Of a stretch of DNA of 21,351 bases, positions 14,902 through 21,351 are shown piece after piece. The stretch spans positions 1 through 21,351 of the forward strand of contig JADFRV010000016.1 of NCBI GenBank assembly GCA_022561095.1, read 5' to 3'. Position 1 is the first letter of the stretch; each line of letters opens with the position of its first letter. The translations under genes were made by a program, and so were the position numbers. The notes beneath the pieces were generated by a model. It ran no database searches, was not told the DNA's origin, and saw nothing but the letters and a program-made list of their open reading frames with translations. The DNA is from Chloroflexota bacterium. Its GTDB lineage: Bacteria; Chloroflexota; Dehalococcoidia; SM23-28-2; RBG-16-64-32.

Positions 14902-15138
14902 GTGTTTTTTCTTTCGACGTTCTGGGACGTCCTCTGGGGCTCGTTCCTCTTCTTCTTCATATTTGTCCCGCTCATCATGTTGTGGGGCTTCGCCTTGGTG
15001 GACCTGTTTAGACGAAGAGGCATGTCCGCGATCAGTCGAGTCCTATGGCTGCTATTCATCATCTTCCTGCCCATCCTTGGACCGATAATCTATCTGCTGG
15101 TCCGACCGGCTGATGAGCAAGTCGAGTACCGCTACTAG
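14902..15138 (+). CDS. Small PLDc_N-type membrane protein
   Basis: A 78-aa product starts at GTG 14902 behind AAGGAG. Two helices are visible: about residues 6-32 (LWGSFLFFFIFVPLIMLWGF), then the junction ALVDLFRRRGMSAISR, and about 46-66 (LWLLFIIFLPILGPIIYLL). This is the N-terminal two-helix unit known from cardiolipin synthase-type proteins (PLDc_N), here standing alone without a phospholipase or SHOCT domain. Such short proteins are common in actinobacteria and lack an assigned function. Its leader resembles that of the 31-aa ORF at 3950. Controlled presumably by motif copy C, with a small hairpin after the stop. Confidence 0.82.
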   Translation: MFFLSTFWDVLWGSFLFFFIFVPLIMLWGFALVDLFRRRGMSAISRVLWLLFIIFLPILGPIIYLLVRPADEQVEYRY

Positions 15139-15163
15139 GATCAGCCCGATCTGGGGGCTCGTC

Positions 15164-15177
15164 GCCCGAAGACGGGC
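15164..15177 (+). other. Hairpin between PLDc_N and DUF1269 genes
   Basis: GCCCG (15164-15168) and CGGGC (15173-15177) pair around AAGA. The stem is short and perfect but no T-run follows. It could be a weak terminator or an mRNA processing structure in the 78-base gap. Confidence 0.35.
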
Positions 15178-15216
15178 CCGCGGAAGCGGCGTCCCCCACT
15201 TGAGAGGAGCAGTCTA

Positions 15217-15711
15217 ATGAGCAAGCCAGACAAACCGATTGTCGTCATGGTGGCGATCTACACCACCGAGATAGACGGCGACCTCACGCTCGCGACGCTG
15301 AACCAGTGGAAGAAAGACGGCAAAATCGAGGTCATCGACGCCGCTGTGATGGTAAGGGAGGGTACCTCTGGAAGCTTCGAGATCAAGATGCCTGGCGAAC
15401 CCTCCGCCAAGAGGGGAGCTAAACGAGGCGCCATCGCGGGTGGGCTTCTCAGCGTCATCTTCCCCCCTTCAATCCTTGCTCTGGGAGCGGCTGGCGCCGT
15501 CGCCGGTGCTGTCGTAGGGCACTTCCGGGACCATGGCCTGGACACCGACGTCCTGAAGAAGATCGGGGACAGGGTGCCACGAGGAGGCTCTGCTATCGTG
15601 GCGGTGATCGAAAAGCGTTGGGTGGATCAGTTCGCCAAGGTCGTCAAGGGCTACGGCGAACTCACCAGCTACTCGCTTGACCCGGAAGCCGCGGCTCGGC
15701 TCATCGGTTAG
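15217..15711 (+). CDS. DUF1269 family membrane protein, second copy
   Basis: The product is 164 aa from ATG 15217 behind GAGAGGAG. It has the same plan as the protein at 5233: an N-terminal stretch with VVMVAIYTTEIDGDLTLATL and IEVIDAAVMVRE, a Gly/Ala-rich hydrophobic hairpin at about residues 68-107 (GAIAGGLLSVIF, GAAGAVAGAVVGHF), and a C-terminal segment with VLKKIGDRVPRGGSAIVAVIE. Sequence identity to the first copy is low, so this is an old divergence rather than a recent duplication. Function unknown; the Gly-rich hairpin suggests membrane insertion. It probably shares a transcript with the PLDc_N gene. Confidence 0.88.
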   Translation: MSKPDKPIVVMVAIYTTEIDGDLTLATLNQWKKDGKIEVIDAAVMVREGTSGSFEIKMPGEPSAKRGAKRGAIAGGLLSVIFPPSILALGAAGAVAGAVVGHFRDHGLDTDVLKKIGDRVPRGGSAIVAVIEKRWVDQFAKVVKGYGELTSYSLDPEAAARLIG

Positions 15712-15797
15712 CAGTGATCACCACAGAAGTCTGGCATCTGTTCCAGGTCAAGTAGCGACCACTGCGGTACTTCGCCTGCTCGGCCCTGGGCGAGGCT

Positions 15798-15980
15798 TTG
15801 ACCCCGTGTGGGGTCCCGAACGTGGGCCAGCGGAGGCAGCCGGAGGCGCTCATCTGCAGTTTTGGACCGGCCAGAGCGAGGCATGAATCATGGGCACGGA
15901 GCCCACTGTTCTTCCTCCTCCTCTTGTTACTGGTCCTCCTAGCGGTCCCGTGGGAGAAGCATAATGAGCGCACCGGCTGA
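15798..15980 (+). CDS. Possible hydrophobic leader ORF overlapping SulP start
   Basis: An open frame from TTG 15798 ends at TGA 15978-15980, inside the SulP gene. Its notable part is a strong hydrophobic helix (SPLFFLLLLLLVLLAVPWEK) at bases about 15900-15960. The upstream half is unremarkable and the start is uncertain, with no good ribosome site. A membrane-type segment ending exactly at the next gene could be a short leader peptide coupled to SulP translation, or simple chance. It is the only coding candidate in the 252-base gap 15712-15963. Confidence 0.22.
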   Translation: MTPCGVPNVGQRRQPEALICSFGPARARHESWARSPLFFLLLLLLVLLAVPWEKHNERTG

Positions 15981-17724
15981 GCAGCAGGCAGACCCGACCG
16001 GCCTGCAGTCGCTCGCCTACCGCTATCTGCCCATACTGGCGTGGCTGCCCGCATATAACCGCGCCCAATTGATGCCTGACGCGATCGCAGCCCTGACCGT
16101 CTGGGCGCTGCTGGTTCCGGAGGCGATGGCCTACGCCACAATAGCCGGAGTTCCACTAGAAGCCGGCCTGTACGCGGCTATACTCCCCCTCTTCCTTTAC
16201 GCGATATTCGGCACGTCGCGCCAGCTGATTACCGGGCCCAGCTCGACGGTCGCGATCCTGTCCGCCGCCACCATCGCCCCCCTTGCTGATGGCACTGAGG
16301 AGTTCATCGCACTCACGGCGGCCCTAGCCATCCTCGTCGGGGTGATCCTAGTTGTGGCTGGCGTCGCCCGCATGGGTTGGGTGTCCCAGTTCATGGCCAA
16401 GCCTGTTCTCGAAGGATTCGTCATCGGACTCGCATTGGTAGTGCTAGTCGGCCAGGCGGACAAGCTGGTTGGGGTTGATGCTGAAGGCGATAACTTCTGG
16501 CAGGAAGCCTGGGATATCATCAGCAGCCTCGGCGACGCACATCTTGAGACAGCGGTTATCGGAGTGGGCTCACTTGTCCTTCTGTTTACGCTCGCGCGGT
16601 TCGTACCAAGAGCCCCAGGCGCCCTGATCACCGTATTCCTAGGAATCGTCATCTCCGCTGGCCTCAATCTCGAAGATAAAGGCGTCCACATCGTGGGCGA
16701 CATCCCCTCCGGACTCCCTCCGTTCGGCCTCCCCGACGGTATCAGCCTCACAGACATCCAGAATCTTCTGCCCGGGGCGTTCGCCATCGTACTGGTTGCC
16801 TACGCCGAATCGCTCGCAATCGCCCAGTCGTACGCAACCAAATACAAGTACGCGGTGGACCCCAACCAGGAGCTTATTGCGCTGGGATTGTCCAACGCCG
16901 GTGCCGGAGTGAGCCAGGGCTTCGTCGTCGACGGCAGCCTGTCGAGGACCGCGGCCGCGGACTCGGCCGGTCAGAAGACCCAGATGTCGTCACTCATTAA
17001 CGGAGCCCTTGTCATCGTCACAGTGTTAGCCCTCACTGCGCTATTCCAAGATCTTCCCGAGGCGGTCCTGGGCGCGATAGTGGTGCACGCCGTGTGGCAT
17101 CTCATTGACCTCAAGAAGCTGCGCGCCATTTATAACGTAAGCAAAGTGGATTTCTGGCTAGCCGCGATCTGCATGCTTGGAGTCCTCACTTTCGACATCC
17201 TCGCAGGGCTCATCATCGCCGTCGCCGTGTCCCTTCTTGTCCTCATCTACAGGGCCAGCCGCCCAGGCATACCAGTGCTCGGAAAGGACCCGGACGAGAA
17301 CGTGTACCACAGCATCGAACGGCACCCGGAGAGCGAGACCTACCCCGGTCTCATCATCTTCCGCCTCGACGCCGAACTCTTCTTCGCCAACGCCACCTAT
17401 TTCCGTGACCGCGTCCGGGAGCAACGAGCAACCGCCGATCCACCGGCCAGGGCGATCCTTGTCGATGCCGAGGCGATCCACGATCTGGACATCACTGCGG
17501 CGGAGATGCTGAAGGAGCTAGCATCCGAACTGGCCGACGACGGCATCGAGCTACTGTTTGCCCGCGTCCATCAATCGGTGCGCGAGATGATGCAACGGTC
17601 CGGCGTTGAAGACGCAATCGGCGGCGATCACATCTACTCTACGATTCAGGACGGGGTTGACGACTTCCTGACACGCCACCCCGAGGCCGGCCGCCGCGAC
17701 CGACCGGCCACCCGAGACACTTAG
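15964..17724 (+). CDS. SulP family anion transporter with STAS domain, first copy
   Basis: A 586-aa product starts at ATG 15964 behind GGGAGAAG. The SulP core occupies about residues 25-440 with many helices. Family motifs include LVPEAMAYATIAGVPLEAGL, ITGPSSTVAILSA and DPNQELIALGLSNAGAG followed by GSLSRTAAADSAG. A cytoplasmic STAS domain covers about residues 455-565 (GLIIFRLDAELFFANATYF onward). SulP proteins move sulfate, bicarbonate or related anions, usually by symport. In the STAS domain the usual D-S/T-x-G phosphorylation-type motif is replaced by DLDITAAEM, unlike the second copy. Proximity to sulfatases favours sulfate, but the substrate is not proven. Confidence 0.92.
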   Translation: MSAPAEQQADPTGLQSLAYRYLPILAWLPAYNRAQLMPDAIAALTVWALLVPEAMAYATIAGVPLEAGLYAAILPLFLYAIFGTSRQLITGPSSTVAILSAATIAPLADGTEEFIALTAALAILVGVILVVAGVARMGWVSQFMAKPVLEGFVIGLALVVLVGQADKLVGVDAEGDNFWQEAWDIISSLGDAHLETAVIGVGSLVLLFTLARFVPRAPGALITVFLGIVISAGLNLEDKGVHIVGDIPSGLPPFGLPDGISLTDIQNLLPGAFAIVLVAYAESLAIAQSYATKYKYAVDPNQELIALGLSNAGAGVSQGFVVDGSLSRTAAADSAGQKTQMSSLINGALVIVTVLALTALFQDLPEAVLGAIVVHAVWHLIDLKKLRAIYNVSKVDFWLAAICMLGVLTFDILAGLIIAVAVSLLVLIYRASRPGIPVLGKDPDENVYHSIERHPESETYPGLIIFRLDAELFFANATYFRDRVREQRATADPPARAILVDAEAIHDLDITAAEMLKELASELADDGIELLFARVHQSVREMMQRSGVEDAIGGDHIYSTIQDGVDDFLTRHPEAGRRDRPATRDT

Positions 17725-17749
17725 GCAGTGATTCATCGGACGAAGCGGC

Positions 17750-19525
17750 ATGAGCGCACAGGCTGAACAGCAGGAAGGTAGAACCCGCCTACGGGAGCTC
17801 GCTCACCGGTACGTGCCCATATTCGAGTGGCTGCCGAAGTATCAGCGCGGGTGGCTCCGTCCGGACGCCATCGCCGCTCTCGTGGTCTGGGCCGTACTCG
17901 TACCTCAGGCCATAGCGTACGCCACGCTGGCCGGCGCCTCGCCGGAGGCTGGGCTATATGCCGCAGCGGCGGGCCTACTCTTCTATGCGGTACTCGGTAC
18001 GGGCCGCCAGGTTACAGTGGGTCCGGGCTCAACCATCTCTGTCATGGTGGCCGTGACGGTTGCCCCTCTGGCAAGCAGCACCGGTGACTACGTCACGCTC
18101 ACGGCGGCCCTCGCCATCCTTATCGGCGTAATTCTAGTCGGCGCCGGCCTCGCACGCCTGGCGCTCATAGCGGACTTCTTCGCAAAGCCGATACTCGTCG
18201 GGTTCGTTGCCGGGCTGGCGCTGCTGATCGCCGTAGGTCAGGGCCCGAAGCTATTCGGTGTAGAAGGAGGCGGCGACAACTTCTTCGAGGAGCTCTGGAA
18301 CCTGGTGATGGACCTGTCCGATACCAATCCGGAGACGCTCGCCATCGGCGCAGGCTGCATCGTCATGCTATTCGGGCTAAGCCGCCTAGTGCCCTCAGCG
18401 CCCGCGGCGCTTATCACGGTCGTCGCCGCGATTGCGGCGGTCGCGATCCTGGACCTCGACGACGAGGGCGTAGCGGTCGTGGGCGACATCCCCACAGGAC
18501 TGCCGACGCCCAACCTGCCGGGCGTCGGACTGCGCAACCTTTGGCGTCTGCTGCCGGGCGCTGCGGGCATCGCCATCGTCGCCTTTGCGGAATCGAACGC
18601 CACCGCCCGCTCTCTAGCCGACAAGCATAAGTACGAGGTGGATCCCAACCAAGAACTGATCGCTCTGGGGGGGGCAAACGTCGGGGCTGGGCTGTTTCAG
18701 GGCTTTCCTGTGGATGCTTCCCTGTCGCGGAGCGCCACCGCCGACGCTGCCGGCATGAAGACGCAGGTCTCGAGCCTCGTAGCGTTAGCCCTCGTCCTGA
18801 TCACGATCGTGGCGCTATCCTCGCTGTTTCGGAACCTCGCGGTCGCCGCCCTCGCCGCCATCATCATAGTGTCGGTGGTCGGTCTGGTGAATGTCGGCGA
18901 GCTGCGCCGGCTGTACCGGCTGGACAAACCGGACTTCGCACTCGCCATCATCAGCTTAACGGGAGTCCTCCTACTTGGCATTCTCCCTGGCCTCGCCGTG
19001 GCCGTAGTGGCGGGGCTGGCGGCGCTTGTCTACCGGGGATACCGGCCCCACACCGCCGTCCTGGGTGGGGTCACCGGCGAGGAGGACGAGGATTTCGGTT
19101 TCCGGGACGTCGAGCGGCACTCACAGGCAGAGACGTTCCCCGGCCTGATCATCTTCCGGTTCGACACCGAGCTCTTCTTCGCCAACGCCAACTACTTCCG
19201 AGACCAGATCCGAGAGGTCGTGAAAGGAGCCCAGCCTCCGGCGAGGGCGATCCTCGTCGATGCGGGTGCCATCTCGCACATCGATACGACCGGCACAGAC
19301 ATGCTCGCCGAACTCGTGTCCGAATTATCGGAGTCCAATATAGAGCTGCTACTCGCGCGGGTAAAGGGACCGGTGCGGGATATCTTCCGTCGGACCGGCC
19401 TAGAGGACGCCTTCGGAGGCGACCGCATCTACCCGACGGTCCGCGCCGGAGTCGCCGCCTACCTTGCGCGGCACGGGGGTGCGGAGGAGTCGACCGATCA
19501 GCCGACCGACGACAGCGAGACCTGA
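17750..19525 (+). CDS. SulP family anion transporter with STAS domain, second copy
   Basis: A 591-aa product starts at ATG 17750, 25 bases after the first copy, with only a weak purine-rich ribosome site, so translation may be coupled. It has the same fold and motifs: LVPQAIAYATLAGASPEAGL, VGPGSTISVMVAV, and DPNQELIALGGANVGAGLFQ followed by ASLSRSATADAAG. The STAS domain lies at about residues 460-570 and keeps HIDTTGTDML, a D-T-T-G form of the anti-sigma-antagonist-like motif. The pair clearly arose by tandem duplication but has diverged throughout, so the two may differ in substrate or pair as a heterodimer (SulP proteins are dimers). Sulfate is the likely cargo from context. Confidence 0.92.
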   Translation: MSAQAEQQEGRTRLRELAHRYVPIFEWLPKYQRGWLRPDAIAALVVWAVLVPQAIAYATLAGASPEAGLYAAAAGLLFYAVLGTGRQVTVGPGSTISVMVAVTVAPLASSTGDYVTLTAALAILIGVILVGAGLARLALIADFFAKPILVGFVAGLALLIAVGQGPKLFGVEGGGDNFFEELWNLVMDLSDTNPETLAIGAGCIVMLFGLSRLVPSAPAALITVVAAIAAVAILDLDDEGVAVVGDIPTGLPTPNLPGVGLRNLWRLLPGAAGIAIVAFAESNATARSLADKHKYEVDPNQELIALGGANVGAGLFQGFPVDASLSRSATADAAGMKTQVSSLVALALVLITIVALSSLFRNLAVAALAAIIIVSVVGLVNVGELRRLYRLDKPDFALAIISLTGVLLLGILPGLAVAVVAGLAALVYRGYRPHTAVLGGVTGEEDEDFGFRDVERHSQAETFPGLIIFRFDTELFFANANYFRDQIREVVKGAQPPARAILVDAGAISHIDTTGTDMLAELVSELSESNIELLLARVKGPVRDIFRRTGLEDAFGGDRIYPTVRAGVAAYLARHGGAEESTDQPTDDSET

Positions 19526-19661
19526 TCCCTCACTAGCAAGAAAGGAATGCCGGTTTGCTCGACCGATGTCACTCAGAGATCAGATGGAACGCAAGGGATG
19601 CTTTGTCACCTTGCCCAGACCGCACAAGCGAAACACAGCGGCATATGCAAAGGAGGACACT

Positions 19662-19997
19662 ATGCGCGCACTGCTAATCATGTTCCTGGTCATCGCGATC
19701 CTGACCCCGGGGCTCCTGCTGGGCTTGCTCGCCAGCCCTTGGTTTTACCTGATCCTGTTCCTGCTACTGCTACTGTTCCCAGTGGTCCTTGCGCCCAAGC
19801 CGGAGAAAAGGGACAGCCTGAGATCAAGCAGCGGCCAGGAATCACCCGGGCTTCTCATTTGGATTCTGGTCATCGCGGCATTCGTTTTCGCCGTTCCCGT
19901 TCTCATACTGGGATTCTCGCTGGCCCCCGGATTCTTTCTCATCATTCTGCTCGTAATGGCACCGTTGATCTGGATGGCCTTCCGCCCGTCATCGTAG
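19662..19997 (+). CDS. Small four-helix membrane protein with internal repeat
   Basis: The product is 111 aa from ATG 19662, seven bases after AAAGGAGG. I reject the longer in-frame extension to 19464 because it runs back through the SulP 3' end. Two similar hydrophobic halves are visible: residues about 3-47 (ALLIMFLVIAIL, then SPWFYLILFLLLLLFPVVL) and 63-109 (GLLIWILVIAAF, then APGFFLIILLVMAPLIWM). A polar loop, PKPEKRDSLRSSSGQES, separates them. Each half has two helices, so the protein looks like an internal duplication. Family not recognised; location is the cell membrane. It may share the SulP transcript, since no terminator is seen in the 136-base gap. Confidence 0.75.
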   Translation: MRALLIMFLVIAILTPGLLLGLLASPWFYLILFLLLLLFPVVLAPKPEKRDSLRSSSGQESPGLLIWILVIAAFVFAVPVLILGFSLAPGFFLIILLVMAPLIWMAFRPSS

Positions 19998-20059
19998 TTC
20001 GCCCATTTCGCGGACCTCGGCACCATCCCAACCGATATCCGTGAGCTGACCTGATCGAT

Positions 20060-20098
20060 AACGAGAAATCGTTAGCAACGTACTTATGTTTTGCCATG
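20060..20098 (+). promoter_or_regulatory. 39-bp repeated upstream motif, copy D
   Basis: This copy is close to consensus, with GAGAAATCGTTAGCAACG in the first half and GTACTTA then TTTTGCCATG in the second. The centre CGTT-AGC-AACG is an inverted repeat. It lies 142 bases upstream of the 99-aa ORF at 20241. A hairpin follows: GCGCC (20098-20102) with GGCGC (20113-20117). The 243-base gap 19998-20240 holds no gene. Confidence 0.72.
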
Positions 20099-20240
20099 CG
20101 CCAAGAAGCTAAGGCGCAGCATACTTTGAGGGAGCGTCACTCTAGCGCGGGTCGGGGGCGAACTCCCACGGGACGCAATTGCAGCCTCGCCTGCGCGTGC
20201 GATCGATAGGCTTCAACTACCGCATCAGGGAGGAGGTGTA

Positions 20241-20540
20241 ATGCTCGCGAGATTCACTCTGGCCGCTCGACGTGGAGGAACTTTCGGCACCAGACTGCAG
20301 CGGGTGCTCGGGGCGTTCTGGCGGAGCCTCAGGGCCAGCAGTGACAGCCGTGAGGCCGCTGGTCAGATCGTGCAGGTAGGCTCATGCCGACCTGTTCGCT
20401 TCGGACCTCTCACCGGGAGACAGGCTTATTCATGGTATGTGTTCCAGCAACGGCTGAACTGGGAACGAGGTGGCGTCCGCGCAGCCTGGTCCGTACACGA
20501 CACCGCACCGGTAAGGAGGTGCTCGCCCTGGGAGAACTAG
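20241..20540 (+). CDS. Short ORF with GIDE-like sequence, possibly truncated
   Basis: A 99-codon ORF starts at ATG 20241 behind GGAGGAGG, a strong site. The second half (CRPVRFGPLTGRQAYSWYVF, then RAAWSVHDT) resembles the start of GIDE-type domains, which begin with a PLTGRxCxxYR-like segment followed by a Trp/Val-rich strand and a pF-L-D-D-G-T-G stretch. The expected downstream part is missing, and the frame ends in a low-quality tail. This may be a gene shortened by a frameshift or deletion. The likeness is weak and recognised by eye only. Motif copy D upstream argues that it is, or was, expressed. No membrane segment is visible. Confidence 0.42.
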   Translation: MLARFTLAARRGGTFGTRLQRVLGAFWRSLRASSDSREAAGQIVQVGSCRPVRFGPLTGRQAYSWYVFQQRLNWERGGVRAAWSVHDTAPVRRCSPWEN

Positions 20541-20693
20541 CGCCACAGTCTGCGGTTGAGTGGGCTTCAGCTTAGGGTGCGTCTGTCATAGGCGATGACC
20601 GGGGGCGTTGGATCGCTATCTGGCGCGGTGAGACGAACACAGGAAGCGAGCGGATACGTTTTCCCTCCGGTACCGCCATCAGGCGGGGCAACT

Positions 20694-20732
20694 ACCGATA
20701 AATCGTAATGAACGTACATAGATTTTGCCATG
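20694..20732 (+). promoter_or_regulatory. 39-bp repeated upstream motif, copy E
   Basis: This copy reads ACCGATAAATCGTAA, then AACGTACATAG and TTTTGCCATG, very close to copy D. It lies 70 bases upstream of the lipoprotein start. A two-part stem follows: TGTGC (20731-20735) with GCACA (20753-20757), and inside it CCGA (20739-20742) with TCGG (20748-20751). The gap 20541-20802 holds nothing else that I recognise. Confidence 0.72.
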
Positions 20733-20802
20733 TGCTCGCCGATGGGGTCGGTGCACACTAGTGGGGAACCAGTAGAAGAGCGCAGATAGGAGGAGAATGG
20801 CA

Positions 20803-21228
20803 ATGCTCAGCAAGTGGACATTCCTGGGACTGGGCCTACTAATCGCGATTGTGGCTGTCGTCTCATATGCCTGTGGCGACGACGAGCCGTCGGAGGCGGA
20901 GGCTGTGGCGCAACTTTGTGCGGACCTGGATACGCTTCAGTCCGCGGACGCAGCGTTTGACGACATCGGTGCTGACAGTACTGTTGACGAGCTCGACGAC
21001 GCGAAAGCCGCCTACAGCGATGCTCTCGATGACGTTGTCTCTTCGGCGCAGGATGTTGCGGACGTCAGGACACAGCCCATCGAGGATGCCTACGACGACC
21101 TGGATCAGGCGATCAGCGACATCCCGGGCGACGCGACCCTTTTAGAGGGACTCGCCTCTATCGAGCCTCAACTGGCCGCCGTCGATGCCGCATACGCTTC
21201 GGCGTTCTCGAGCTTGGACTGCCCCTAA
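20803..21228 (+). CDS. Small Cys-containing, probably lipid-anchored protein
   Basis: The product is 141 aa from ATG 20803, seven bases after GGAGGAG; ATG 20797 is too close to that site. One N-terminal helix (FLGLGLLIAIVAVVSYAC) ends at a Cys that may be a lipidation site, though Tyr before Ala-Cys is not a typical lipobox. The mature part is very acidic and Ala/Asp-rich, probably helical, with Cys near its start (QLCADLDTLQS) and at the very end (LDCP). These features match the lipoprotein at 5796, suggesting distant paralogues with a possible disulfide. It acts outside the membrane. No function is known. It is directly downstream of motif copy E. Confidence 0.72.
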   Translation: MLSKWTFLGLGLLIAIVAVVSYACGDDEPSEAEAVAQLCADLDTLQSADAAFDDIGADSTVDELDDAKAAYSDALDDVVSSAQDVADVRTQPIEDAYDDLDQAISDIPGDATLLEGLASIEPQLAAVDAAYASAFSSLDCP

Positions 21229-21242
21229 GGAACGGTTCACGA

Positions 21243-21315
21243 CGGAGCAGCAGCGAGCACAACCCTCTTTCCGTGTAGCGCACCGAGGAGTCCTCTCCGG
21301 GACGCTGCTGCTCCG
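21243..21315. repeat. Inverted repeat with perfect 13-bp arms
   Basis: CGGAGCAGCAGCG (21243-21255) is exactly complementary to CGCTGCTGCTCCG (21303-21315), with 47 bases between. The interval contains a smaller palindrome, GAGGAGTCCTC. It lies just after the lipoprotein gene. It could fold as a large mRNA hairpin or mark a recombination site; no T-run follows, so simple intrinsic termination is not supported. Confidence 0.5.
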
Positions 21316-21351
21316 CGGCGCGCCTATTCGAAACGTAACGGACGAGCCCTC

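Noticed and set aside
1..21351. CRISPR arrays, tRNA or rRNA genes, insertion sequences
   Set aside because: No regularly spaced direct repeats, no cloverleaf or rRNA signature and no transposase ORF were seen on reading; the five-copy motif is too widely and irregularly spaced to be an array.

Overview
The window is GC-rich bacterial DNA with every convincing gene on the + strand. GTG starts and strong GGAGG ribosome sites are frequent. The gene families (DUF6325, GAP/SfLAP, DUF2550-like, short SHOCT and PLDc_N proteins, long AtsA/AtsD-type arylsulfatases) point to an actinobacterium. This is inference from family content; a related GC-rich phylum such as Chloroflexota cannot be excluded.

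Layout. Bases 1-2914 hold membrane proteins: the tail of an unrecognised one, a three-TM protein, a K+ channel-like protein and a DUF389 protein. Bases 2915-3731 hold an ECF-type sigma factor. Bases 3732-6332 hold a set of small envelope or stress-type genes: DUF6325, SHOCT, a 44-aa single-pass protein, DUF1269, a lipoprotein and a broken SHOCT copy. Bases 6361-14626 are a sulfate-ester block: two tandem arylsulfatases, an HSL-type esterase, the leftover 3' end of a third sulfatase, a GAP/SfLAP membrane protein, a DUF2550-like protein and a formylglycine-generating enzyme (FGE). Bases 14627-15711 return to small membrane genes (PLDc_N, DUF1269). Bases 15964-19525 carry two tandem SulP anion transporters. 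The rest holds a four-TM protein, a short GIDE-like ORF and a second lipoprotein.

How the genes fit together. Both sulfatases carry the CSPTR motif that FGE converts to formylglycine, and the FGE keeps its two active-site cysteines, so enzyme and activator lie in one locus. None of the three has a visible signal peptide, which suggests cytoplasmic hydrolysis of sulfate esters, with SulP proteins moving sulfate or another anion.

The most striking signal is non-coding. A 39-bp motif occurs five times, all in the + orientation and without gaps in the alignment (2965, 3806, 14786, 20060, 20694). Sixteen of its 39 columns are invariant, it always lies in a gene-free gap upstream of a start codon, and a stem-loop usually follows it. 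One copy precedes the sigma factor gene; the others precede the small DUF/SHOCT/PLDc_N/lipoprotein genes. I read this as the control element of an envelope or stress regulon, possibly autoregulated by that sigma factor. Several genes are duplicated or decayed, so the region looks shaped by repeated duplication and loss.
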